A stretch of 64,000 nucleotides of DNA, taken from Posidonia oceanica. Lineage: Eukaryota; Streptophyta; Magnoliopsida; Alismatales; Posidoniaceae. The stretch covers positions 41,488,001 through 41,552,000 of the forward strand of contig JAZBRS010000029.1 of NCBI GenBank assembly GCA_037176725.1, in the 5' to 3' direction. Shown here piece by piece: positions 46,840 through 57,725 of the stretch. Position 1 is the first letter of the stretch. The number at the start of each line of letters is the position of its first letter. The notes under the pieces were generated by a model. It was given only the letters and a program-made list of their open reading frames with translations. It had not been told where the DNA came from and made no database searches. Position numbers and translations under genes: made by a program.

Positions 46840-49800
46840 TATTGACACCCCATTTCGACAAGGCTGAATTAGCAGATCTCTCTGGCGGCTAGGAAAAACC
46901 CAAAATTACACCTTTCTCTTCACCCTTCCTTTCAAATCAAAACTCCAACTCAAACCTAGAACTACACCCATTTTCTAACCCAGAAAACCACCCCAAAGCC
47001 CTCTCAAAACCTTACCCTAAAACCATCCAAGACCTTACCCTAAAACCATCCAAATGCAGGTCCTAATCCACACCTCTCCCTTTCTCTTTCCCTCCAAAAC
47101 AAGCCCAAACTCAACCTAGGATCACACCCATCTCCCGAACCCAAAAACTAACCAAAAACCATAGGAAAACTCACCATCCCTGACTTAACAAACCCACCAA
47201 AAATCCTAGAAACTTTCAAACCAAAACCACCCCCAAAAACCCTAGGAAACTTAGGCAAAACTACCCTTTTTCTACACCTCAAAACCCTTCCAAAACTTTC
47301 TCAAAACTGAACCAAAACCCTAGGTCGTACACTAGAGACCCTAGACTACACACCCACCAAATGTCATCCCTTTTTGAAACCTCTAAGACCTCCATTTACC
47401 CAAATTATCCTTTTCTCTCTCCTAGATTATTCTTTTCTCTCTCCTCTCTCTCTCCTGATTATCCTCCTTCTTTTCACCTCCTTTTCTCCCTCTTTTTTGT
47501 CTGGCTATGGGCCCCCCTTGTGCTCCTATCTGTTTTCAATCTTATTCCTATTTTTATCTTATTTTTACCATTTTCTTTGATTTTCAAAAAAATATTTTCC
47601 TTCAACTCCTCTCTTTCCTATTTATCCCTCCATTTCTCCCTTTTCCTTTCCTTTCTAATTTCCTCTTCTCCTCTCTTACTAAACCCCTAAAAAACCTTTA
47701 AAAACATTTAAAACTCTAAAACAAAAGAGAAACAAGTCAAAATCCTAAAAATAAATAATTAAAAACTTAGACAAACAATCAAAAGCAAAAACCTAACTAA
47801 ATCCAATTAAAAAAGGAAATTGAGAATGTAATCTAAAAAATACAAAACAAATAAAAGAAAATGCTATAAAATCAGAGAAAAAACCAAAATGTAATCGAAA
47901 CAAGCCAGAGTAAAAAACCCTACTAAGAACAATAAAAAAAAACAAATCCTAGAAAGAAAGAGAACAACTTAAAATACTAAGGCAAGTAATCAAAAAAAAA
48001 AGGGGAAAAACTTAACTTAACAATTCTAAAAGAAACAATTTGAAAACTTAATTAAAAAGAAAAAAACAAACAATCAAAATTAGAAGAAAACACTTAATTA
48101 GAAACCTAACAAGAAAAACTTAACTAAAGAAATATATATTAAAAGAATTCAACAAACAAAATCAAATTTAAAAGAAGACTTAAAACCCTAAAGGACTAAA
48201 ATCAAAAAATCTAAAACTCACCCTAATTAATTTAAAAACGATCTTTAAAAAGCCTAATCAAAAATTCCAAAGACTTAACAAGAAAAACATAACTAAAAGA
48301 CAATTTAAAAACTTAAAAACAAAAATCAAAAACCACTTAAACAAAACTCAAAATCCTAATCAAAACTAAAACTCCTTAATCCTAAAATCCTAATTAAAAA
48401 CAATCATTAAAAAACCTAATCTAAAAATCCTAACTTGGGCAATCACCTTAAAGTCTTTTTATTTTTATTCCCATTTTATTTTATTTTATTCTTTTTTATC
48501 CTTCTTCTTTCTCCTCTTTCTTTCTTTTCCTTCCTTCTTCCCTTTCTTTTCTATCTCTTCTTCTTTTGGTCCAGCCCATCTGACCCAACTCTTCCCCTCC
48601 TTCCTTCCTTCTTTCTTTATTTCTTTTCTCCAAAGCCCACAGCCCATGCACGATTTCCCCTCCTCCTTCCCTCCTTCTCTTCTTCTTCTTCCATTCTTCT
48701 CCCTCTCTCTCAGGATGCAAACGACAGAACCTTCTCCTCTCTTTTCAACCCTCGCCTGACACCACCATGGACTTCTCGACCTCACTCCCATGCCCTGTGG
48801 CCACCAGACCAGCCCTCCATCACTCCCATGCCCTGCCACCCAACGACCAAGACCCATTCTTCCTCCCTCTGACCAGAAAAATCAGTGGAAAGAAGGGGAT
48901 CAAAAACCAAAAAATTGGATTCAAACCAGGAGATGCTCATACACCCTCAAGCCCAGAATCCTCAGCTTCCCTTCCCCACTTCCAGAGCCAAAAACCACCA
49001 CGAATCACCCCTGAATTAGCCTCTGAAAAGCTTTAGCACCCAACTCCATTAGAACCACCTTCTTCATTGCAAATCCACCACTACGAGCCTCCTAAAATCC
49101 CCGAACTTGGCACTTAGATTCACCAGAACCCCACCTTCACAGAACACCCAAGATCTCACCACGAAACCTCCTACAGCCACTGCATTCCACTACAAACACT
49201 TGGGTTCCATTTCTGCCCGAAAATTTCAAACATCTAGAACTCCCTCCACGCTCAGTGGAATTCACTTCCGCTTCCTCCCACGCGTTCCTCGAACAACCAC
49301 CTAGCTGCCCATGCCCTTGGCTCGGCCTGGAACGCCACACATCGCCGTACCCACCTCGGCCTTCGCAGCAAGAGCTCGGTCGAACCAGATCCTACTCCGA
49401 GCTGTAGAACTTGCTTCTGGAAGCTCCGTCATCTTCCTCGGACCTCCGGCGACGTCCCTAAGCCATCCCCGCACCAGTAGCCGCCACTCCGCGCCGTCTC
49501 CACTTCCCTCCGGCCGGCCGAGAACCACCTAGGTGGGTGGCCCTCTCCAGCGCACGTGAGGGGTGAAAGAACCCTCCTCCGGATTCTCCTCTTCCTCCTC
49601 TAGCTCCTCGGCCTTTCCCTGAGGCTTTTCGTCGACTATGCCGCCCACACGACCTCGCCAAAGTCTTCTTCTTCTCTGGCGTCGATCGCCGGCGCTCCGA
49701 CCGCAGCAGCACTCCCGCGTGCTTCCGCCGCCGTCGACGCCTCGCTGGGCCTCCTCCGCCTCTGCCACACCACGCCGGACTCCCCCGCACCCAGCCCGCG

Positions 49801-51499
49801 CCGTGCCGACCCCTCCTCCACCGATCCAGAGAAGTCGCCGGCGAAGCTCCGGCCTTCTCCCCTGTAAGCACACCTTCTGCTTCTGTTTTTTTATTTTTTT
49901 GTTAACTTATCATATTTTCCTTACATTGCATTGCCATCATAATAAGTTTCTAATATTACATCTAGGTCCAACTCAATTGAAGACTCATTTTATTCTGATT
50001 TAAAATCATATTGAATTGCAGTTAAAACCTATAATCTTGCTTATTTGCACTATCATCCATATGCAGTTCATTTTCTTTAGTTGTTTTTTAAATTAAGTCC
50101 TGCATGTTTCTTTTATTACATGATGGTCCTCTGCTGTTGTGGTTTAACTTTATCTCTTTAGATCTAGTCTAGTAAGTTGTTATATTTGCATATTAGTCCG
50201 TTCTTAGTTCAACATAACTTGCTATGCTTTACTGTCTGCCCCAGCATGTCTTTATTTTTGCAATTAGGTCCTTTAGTTGTTAAATGCCATCTAAATGCTT
50301 GCTGTTATCTTATTAAATTGCTGTTAAGTCCTGATCTTTGCATTATTTGCATCATGGTCCTCTGATCTGTTATCAAGCATTCTGTTTTCATCCTTCATTT
50401 ACTGCATTGCATTCTTAGCTCTTGCTTCCTGATTTTGCACATAGGTCCTCTGCATCATGCATAGCATGCATTTAGCTTGCATTTTTTCTTACAAAAATTG
50501 CATTTCAACCCCTGCATGTTTTAAAATTGCATATAGGTCCTTCATTTGATTGCAAAGCTTATTCCAATACATGTTTACCTTATTAGATTGCATTTTGAAC
50601 CCTGCATCTTGCAAAATTACACTTAGACCCCTCAATTTCCAAAAACCTCGCATAAAAAGCCCCGAACTTTTCAAAATCTTTGCATTTAGACCCCCATTCT
50701 TTCAAAAATTGCATTTAAGTTCCCAATTTTTCTGAAAAATCATCCTTAGGTCTTTTCTTGCATTTTGCATGCATTGCACTCACGCATTCTTGCATTTGGC
50801 ATTCCTTGCACACACTTAAGCACTCTTAGCTCCCATTCACAGGGGAGGACCTGTTTTGCACACCCCTAGGACCTCCTTTACACCTAGATCCATTCTTCTC
50901 CCCTGTTCTGGCCCCTCTGCCTTGAAGCTGGGATATCTTCCGATCCGACCGTTGGATCTTTTCAACCAAGCTACCTGGACGACCCCGGCGGAGCACTCTT
51001 CAGCATGGACCAAGCAGATCTCAGATCAGGCTTCAGATTTCCCAAATAAGTCCTCCTGAACCCCTATACAACATTCATTTGCACACCATTTGCATTGCAT
51101 GCATCATTTTCGCTTTCTGTTTCCTCGAACATGTAGAATAGGACTTCCTCTTCTTATCTATCAGCTCTGCTCCCCTTTTTCGCGTATTCCCAAGTGCTTT
51201 GTGTTGTGTTTCCCCTGGATTCACCATTAATTACAACTTTCTTCCCCCTTTTCCACGATCTGATCGCACTGCGAGCTTTGGGCAGCATGCGAGAAATATT
51301 GTGGGACGGTTTAGTGGGAAACAGTTACAAAATGGAGGTGATCCTTCCACTTGCTTATTTTCCCCATTGTAGGTCTTCACACCTACTCTGCGTGGCCCTT
51401 AAACAGTGTCTGTTCTCACACACGCACTGTTTGCTTCTCCTTTTGCTTCTCTTGTCCTCTCTCTTCGCATTTGCATCTGCATGGCTTTGTCGATGTTTT

Positions 51500-51990
51500 A
51501 TTCCACTCTGCTTTTGGCACTGTTTCGCGTGCCCGCTTTGTTTTTGGCACCGCTTCGCGTGCCTGCTCTGTTTTGGCACCGTTTTGCGTGCCTGCTTCGT
51601 TTTCTGGCACCGTTTTGCGTGCCCGCTTTGCTTTTGGCACCGTTTTGCGTGCCCGCCTTGTCTTTTGGCACCGTTTCGTGTGCCTGCTCTGTTTTTGGTA
51701 CCGTTTTGCGTGCCTGCTTCGTTTTCTGGCACCGTTTCGCGTGTCTGCCTTGTCTTTTGGCACCGTTTCGCGTGCCTGCTCTGTTTTGGCACTGTTTTGC
51801 ATGCCTGCTTTGCTTTTGGCACCGTTTTGCATGCCTGCTTTGCTTTTGGCACCGTTTGGCGTGCCCGCTTTGCTCTTGCGCCGTTTTGCGTGCCACTTTG
51901 CTTTCTTGCACCGTTTTGCGTGCCGCTTTGCTTTCTTGCACTGTTTTGCGTGTCGATCTTATTTTCTTGCACCGTTTTGCGTGCTGCTTC
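51500..51990 (+). repeat. Tandem repeats of about 30 bp in solo LTR X
   Basis: About sixteen degenerate copies of TTTTGGCACCGTTTTGC followed by GTGCCTGCTTTGC-like sequence. Unit length varies around 27 to 32 bases. LTR A has only about three copies at the matching place (23245-23335). The repeats are free of stops in several frames and give long false reading frames on both strands. Confidence 0.85.
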
Positions 51991-52285
51991 CGCTTCTCGC
52001 ATTGTTTTGCTTGTCTTATGCCGTTTTCCTTTGCATGTCGCCTGCATTACTTGGTTTTACCGTAATTTGCTTTTTTGTTTGCATTTGCATATAGGGCAGT
52101 GATGCTTACTGCCTGGAGTTCTCACGAGCCAGGTTTCACCCGGTTCAGAACACAGACAGTGCTGCTGAGCACTTAGACTGCACGTTTACTTTCCTGCATT
52201 GCATCCCACCACTTAGAGCACACCTTTGAGCATTCATTCAGGCATTTGTTGGCATTTAGCCATTCAAATCTGCATTTCCCTGCGT

Positions 52286-52425
52286 ATGCGAGCGTAAGCC
52301 TAGAAAGACCGATTCTCGGGCGTGTCGGGGGTGCCTAACACCTTCCCCGCACGTAACAGGAATCCTTGCCTAGTCTTTTGGCCCATAATGACCATATTGC
52401 CCTTATCCTAGGCATGAGTCATCTC
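52286..52425 (+). repeat. Conserved LTR 3' block (solo LTR X copy)
   Basis: The same GCGAGCGTAAGCCTAGAAAG and GGGGTGCCTAACACC stem-loop region as in LTR A at 23598-23740, nearly identical despite strong divergence elsewhere in the LTR. Confidence 0.7.
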
Positions 52426-52676
52426 ATTTGCATTCATTTGCATTTGTTTTCCTTTGCATTGCTTTGCATTGCATTTCTTGCTTGGTTTTGCGTGTTAATT
52501 CACGCATTTCCCCCGATTTTCCTTGTCTCCCGATAATAGACACGGTGGCGACTCTGAATTGTCTTATCTTCTTCTTTTCTTATCTTTTCTCCTCTATTTT
52601 AAGTGTTTTCGAGTTGAGCCCTTCTCCTCGGACTTAGCCGCTAATAGTAAGCCTGATTCTGATTGGGATTACTACA

Positions 52677-54223
52677 CTACCGAGGAGCGCGAAAAATTCC
52701 AAGGCCTGGGATACGAATGGCAACCTCGCGACGGTGAGCGCCTGCATTCCGAGAAGCGGAAGCTCGTGATCCGTCGGGACCTCACTAACTTCGTCAGTGC
52801 AGGTATTCTCGACCCGAACACGAGCCCGACTACAGCCCAGCCGGCACCATGCCAGAGCCCCCCACTGCCGACGGAGGAGTGGGTCTGCATAGAGGATTGT
52901 TATTCTGATGAAGAGCAACCCAGCACGGTTATCCCAGCACAGTCCAAAGAAGAAGCTCAGATCAGCCCTGCAATCTCCTGGTCAGTCTGCCTAGCCCTCC
53001 CTTATCCTGATACAGTGGCAGATTCAGCAAGGTCTGTGTCAGAGATGATGGTTTCTTCTTCTACAGCTTCACTAGTGCCTATGACAGCCATTTCAGCAAC
53101 TCCAGGATCAGGAGTACCTCTGCAGGCACCAGTCGCTTGTCCACCCGTGGCCGCAGCCGTACCAGCATAGAGGTTACCTTTTCTGGGGGTGCAATCAGTC
53201 AATTCAGGCGACGACATGACTCAGCCCGCCTCATCAGTAGCTCCACAAGCAAAACAGGCAGCACCATCAGCCACACCGCCATCAACTTCAGCAGATCTAA
53301 TGTTGTGGAAGACCCTCGCCGCTACTACAGAGAAACAATGACCATCACACATGGTTGCCGGTGCTTTATCCCTCAGAGCAACCGTCTAGTTGTTGGACCA
53401 TCAGAAGAGCGCCTTTGCCTCCCCTCCAGCTGCAGCACTGTCCCTGTCAACGCCCCTGTCAGTGGCATCTCTGACCAGCCTGTTTACATCTCTGATCCCT
53501 CCAGTGCCGCAACCAGTCGCGCCAGGAGGTCAGCCAGCCAACGAGCTAGTAACAGAGCAGATACCTAGGCAAGTGATATGTTTAGAAGCCAGAGCAGGCC
53601 TCGTAGGCACAGGAATCGCCAGGCAAGACTCTGAAGAGGTTGCTTGTGCCTATTACGTCGACACACCCTCCGAAGACGAGGAAGGTGCGACTGCAGAAGC
53701 CCTGGTGGCTAACAAGCTTGAAGATTTGGAATTGCTCTTCCAAGAGCAACTCGCAGTGTTCGCTGAAGACGCCGCCAAGCAGCACACATTGAAGAAAGGG
53801 AAAGCCGTGGCCACGGATCCCTCCCTGCCGCAGGACCATTCCCCAATCACGGTCTTAGAAGAAGAACTGGAGGCAGCATCCACTAGACCAGATGAGTTAA
53901 TCACTTCACAGCCTGAAGATGGGTCTAGGTGGTCCGTGCAGCGCATGCCCTGCACAAGCGGCACAACTAGCGACAGTACACAGATTCGTCGCCTAGGGAA
54001 CGGTTGACCATCTCCAGCACTCCCCGCAAGCACACTTGAAAACACAGAGCATGAGACAGTACAGGTAGTAGCAATAGCAGACAGTGTAGTCCCAGTATTC
54101 CAGGCAGTCCCAGCAGTGATAGTGGTGCCAGAGCAGTCAGAACAGACAGAGTAGCCAGATCAGTCAGCAGGACCAGGGGCCATTGAAGCAGGTGTCACCC
54201 ACCGAGCCTACAAAAATACTCGG
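52677..54223 (+). pseudogene. Protease-RT linker region of element C
   Basis: Continues the protease frame after the solo LTR. Low-complexity Ala/Ser/Thr/Pro sequence with the conserved blocks EEWVCIEDCYSDEEQ, AYYVDTPSEDEEG, DLELLFQEQL and KGKAVATDPSL. The same frame is used throughout, with stops at 53168 (TAG), at 54005 (TGA) and in the 53170-53390 and 54010-54220 intervals. The blocks match element A at like spacing, which argues for past translation. No known domain is recognised; an acidic, probably disordered tether is the simplest reading. Confidence 0.55.
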
Positions 54224-55960
54224 GTGAGTGTGACTATCCTAAGGCGTCATCCGGATCGAGAGGTAGAACCTGTCCACTCCTTCGACATTACAGATCCTAC
54301 ATTTGAGAAGGAGATCCTCTCAGAACTTATTGCATATAAGGACGAGGGGGATTTATGCGTAGATGAGAACGACGAATCGTCGCCTGAGTTCCAGCCTTAT
54401 GATGACGACCCAGAAAGGCCCAACCTCCACGTCGAGGAAGAGACGGAGGTTATCAATGTTGGCACAGCTGAAGATGTTAGAGAGGTTCGCATCAGCGCCC
54501 TATTGCCGCCCCAAGCCAGAGCAGAGTTCATTGCATTCCTTATGGAATATGCAGACGTCTTCACTTGGAGCTACGAGGACATGGTCGGCCTTGATGTCGA
54601 GATCGTGGTGCACAACTTGCCTTTAGATCCAGACGCGAAGCCAGTAAAGCAGAAACCCCAAAAGTGGCGACCACAATGGCTGCTCAAAATCAAAGAGGAA
54701 ATCATGAAGCAGCACAGCATTGGTTTTCTCAAGGTCATCCTCTATCCAGAGTGGCTTGCAAACATTGTGCTAGTGCCCAAGAAGGATGGCCGAGTCCGGA
54801 TATGTATCGACTATAGGGACCTGAACAAGGCAAGTCCCAAGGACGATTTCCCATTGCCTCATATCGACGTCCTAGTCGACAACACTACAGGCCACAATAT
54901 GCTATCTTTCATGGATGGCTTCTCCGACTATAATCAGATCAGAATGGCGGAAGAAGACATGGAGAAGACCTCATTTATCACCCCCTAGGGAGTCTTCTGC
55001 TATCAGGTCATGCCATTTGGGCTCAAGAATGTCGGAGCAACATACCAAAGGACGATGACAGCATTATTCCACGACCTCATGCACCAAGAAGTCGAGGTCT
55101 ACGTGGACGACATCATTGCCAAGTCTAGGGAGCCTGAGGATCATCTTATTTGCCTCAAGAAGCTCTTTGATCGCCTGAGGAAGTACAAGCTTTGCCTTAA
55201 CCCCAGTAAATGTGTGTTCGGGGTATCATCCGGCAAGCTATTGGGCTATATCGTCAACCAGAGGGGGATTGAAGTAGACCCAAGTAAGGCTAAAGCCATC
55301 ATAGACATGCCACCCCCCAAGACTGAGAAAGAAGTCAGAGGCCTACTGGGGCGTCTGCAGTTTATCAGCCGGTTCATTGCGCAACTTACTCCTATCTGTG
55401 AACCAATCTTTAAGCTCCTGAAGAAGAATGCACGGATCAACTGGAGCGAGGAGTGCCAAGCTGCATTTGACAAGATCAAGCAGCTCCTAATCAAGCCTCC
55501 TGTCCTAATCTCTCCCGTGCTAGGGAGGCCTCTGATTCTCTATCTTTCCAACACACAGCATTCCATGGGCGCCGTCCTGGGCCAGTATGATGAAACCGGT
55601 AGAAAGGAGCGTGCCATCTACTACCTAAGCAAGAAGTTTACCGATTGCGAAGCCAGGTATAGCACCATAGAGAAGACCTGCCTATCTTTAGTCTGGGCCG
55701 CACAGAAGCTAAGGTATTACATGATGGCACACCCAGTTCAGCTCTTATGCCGACATGATCCAATCAAGTACCTTTTTCAGAAGCCTGCTATGGTGGGCAG
55801 ATGTGTTACGTGGCAAGTATTATTGTCTCAGTATGACATCACCTTCGTCACACAGAAGTCAATGAAGGGGCAAGCAATGGCAGATCATCTGGTTGACTTC
55901 CCCCTACCCGAGTACCAGCCTCTGCAGATACAGTTCCCTGATGAAGACATTCTATTCGCC
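54224..55960 (+). pseudogene. pol: Reverse transcriptase and first RNase H of element C
   Basis: The best-preserved pol of the window: one frame with a single stop, TAG at 54986 where element A has Trp. Motifs in order: VHSFDITDPTFEKEILSELI; EWLANIVLVPKKDGRVRICI; DYRDLNKASPKDDFPLPHID; FMDGFSDYNQIRM; CYQVMPFGLKNVGATYQ; catalytic YVDD at 55100-55111; and GYIVNQRGIEVDPSKAKAI (the segment deleted from element A). First RNase H: LILYLSNTQHSMGAVLGQ, RKERAIYYLSKKF and YSTIEKTCLSLVWAAQKLRY. RT copies genomic RNA into cDNA and RNase H removes the template. Except for the stop the enzyme looks complete. Confidence 0.9.
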
Positions 55961-56561
55961 ATGGAGGATTCAGAGCAGAAGGATCTTGAAGACGAATTAC
56001 AGTGGCATCTGTACTTCGATGGTGCAGTTAATAGGAGGGGCAGAGGCATCGGCGCTGTCCTATCAACGCCGCAGGGTGTTCTAATCCCTTTTGCAAGGAA
56101 GATGATATTCCCTTGCACCAACAATGAAGCAGAGTATGAAGCCTGCCTGTTGGGACTACAAGTCGCACTCGAACACGACGTGTGCAAGCTACATGTACAC
56201 GGAGATGCGATGTTGGTCATCTCCCAAGTTAACGGCGACTGGAAGACTAAGGACCCTAAGCTGGTACCTTACCATGAATGCCTACTGAAGCTGATAGGAG
56301 AATTTGAAGACATCCGCTTCATTTACATGAATAGAGCCAAGAACGCCTATGCAGATGCCCTGGCAACCCTTGCATCTTGGCTATCCATACCCGAAGGCCG
56401 TGCAGTGGACGTATCAGTCTCTCGTGTGGAACAACCCACACACTACATGACTATCGAGGAGGCAGACCCAGTAGAGGAACTCCCCTGGTACCAAGACATT
56501 AAAGTCTTCCTTGAATCTGGCAGCCCTCCACCCGGCACCTCAGCCATAGACAGAAAAACTG
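55961..56561 (+). pseudogene. Second, archaeal-type RNase H (aRNH) of element C
   Basis: Follows the first RNase H in the same open frame after a QFPDEDILFAMEDSEQKD spacer. Catalytic set: LYFDGAVNRRGRGIG (Asp), CTNNEAEYEACLLGL (Glu), VHGDAMLVISQVNG (Asp) and RAKNAYADALATLA (Asp). This duplicated RNase H is the diagnostic feature of Tat-lineage Ty3/gypsy elements. The frame is intact until a one-base deletion near 56558, just before integrase. Confidence 0.88.
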
Positions 56562-57725
56562 GTGCATCTGGCATCAAAGTATGTGATAGGGGTGGGACAT
56601 CTGTACAGAAGATCCTACAACCAGATGCTCCTACGCTGCGTAAACAAGAAGGAGGCTGACACACTGATGCTCCAAGTCCATGCAGGGACCTGCGGTCCTC
56701 ACATGAATGGTGTGCTGCTGACAAAGAAGATCATGCTCCAAGGTTACTTCTGGTCAACCATGGAGGTAGACTGCTGCCAATTTGTGTGCAAGTGCCATAG
56801 CTGCCAGATCCATGGGAATTTCATACACGCGCCTCCGCAAGAATTGCACAGCATGTCTTCGCCTTGGCCTTTCTCCACCTGGGGGATCGATGTCATTGGT
56901 GCCATACACCCACCAGCTTCCAATAGTCATCGCTACATTCTGGTGGCGATCGACTACTTTACTAAGTGGGTGGAAGCAGCCTCCTACAAGACAGTTACTG
57001 CCGTGGCTACCGAAAAGTTTATCAGAAACAATATTATAGCCTGGTATGGGGTCCCGCACACGCTTATCTCTGATAACAGCACAAACTTCATCGCCAAGAG
57101 GATCGAAGACTACTTGCAAGGCTTCCACATCAAGCATCACCGATCCTCGCCTTATCGGCCACAGATGAATGGCACGGTAGAGTCTGCCAACAAGAACCTT
57201 GTTAAAATCTTGAAAAAGATGGCAGAGACTCACAAGGACTGGCATGACAAGCTTCCATACGCGCTCTGGGCGTACAGGACATTAGTTCGGACCTCAACAG
57301 GGGCCACCCCGTACTCTCTGGTGTACGGCATGGAGGCAGTGCTGCCTGTTGAAGTAGAGATCCCCTCACTGCGGATCCTACGAGAAGCTGAGCTGGAAGA
57401 AGCAGAATGGGTCGAAGACCGTCGCATCTAGCTAAACCTGATTGATGAGCATAGGTTGCAAGCCATACATCATGCTCAGTGCTACCAGAAGCGCTCGGCC
57501 AGAGCATACCTGAAGAAGGTTAGGCCCAGAAGCTTCAATCCAGGGGATATGGTCCTCCGAGCCATCCATCTCCCCGACAGCCGAGGGAAATTCTGGCCCA
57601 ACTGGCGTGGCCCCTTCCTAATCAAGCGGATCTTCTCCGGTGGCGCAGCAGTCCTTAAGGACATGGATCAGGTCGAGCAGTCTGAGCCGGTCAACTCATG
57701 CTACCTCAAGCAGTACTACCAGTAG
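56562..57725 (+). pseudogene. Integrase of element C
   Basis: N-terminal zinc region LQVHAGTCGPHMNGVLL with CKCHSC. Catalytic core: WGIDVIGAIHP (Asp codon 56889), LISDNSTNFIAKRI (Asp 57072) and MNGTVESANKNLVK (Glu 57180), with 35 residues between the last two. C-terminal GPY/F-type module NWRGPFLIKRIFSGGAAVL, ending LKQYYQ. Damage is light: the frame differs from that of aRNH because of one lost base near 56558, and TAG at 57429 stands where element A has Gln. There is no chromodomain. Conservation with element A is high across the whole core. Confidence 0.9.

Larger units (their letters stand above)
46840..52676 (+). mobile_element. Solo LTR, subtype X (about 5.8 kb), inserted in element C
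   Basis: It begins TATTGACACCCC (the TG terminus mutated to TA) and ends GGGATTACTACA. Homology to LTR A holds over its whole length: C/A-rich start, A-rich block (47700-48430), GC-rich stretch (48700-49870), degenerate repeats, the CTTCAGATTT donor region (donor GT lost near 51045) and the conserved block (52286-52425). No primer site or internal sequence follows; the next base is the target duplication, then element C coding sequence. Removing the LTR and one duplication leaves the C reading frame in phase, so it landed in an open frame. It is longer than LTR A partly because of a repeat expansion at 51500-51990. Confidence 0.88.

Noticed and set aside
49529..49873. Arg/Gly-rich minus-strand frames in GC-rich DNA, possibly a host exon
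   Set aside because: Lies in the GC-rich part of the subtype X LTR, equivalent to 20700-21300 in LTR A; composition alone opens the frame and no domain is seen.
51351..52102. Long reading frames on both strands with repeated FWHRFACPLC or AKRCQKQSRHAK patterns
   Set aside because: Artefacts of the degenerate 30-bp repeats in the solo LTR; not conserved in LTR A.
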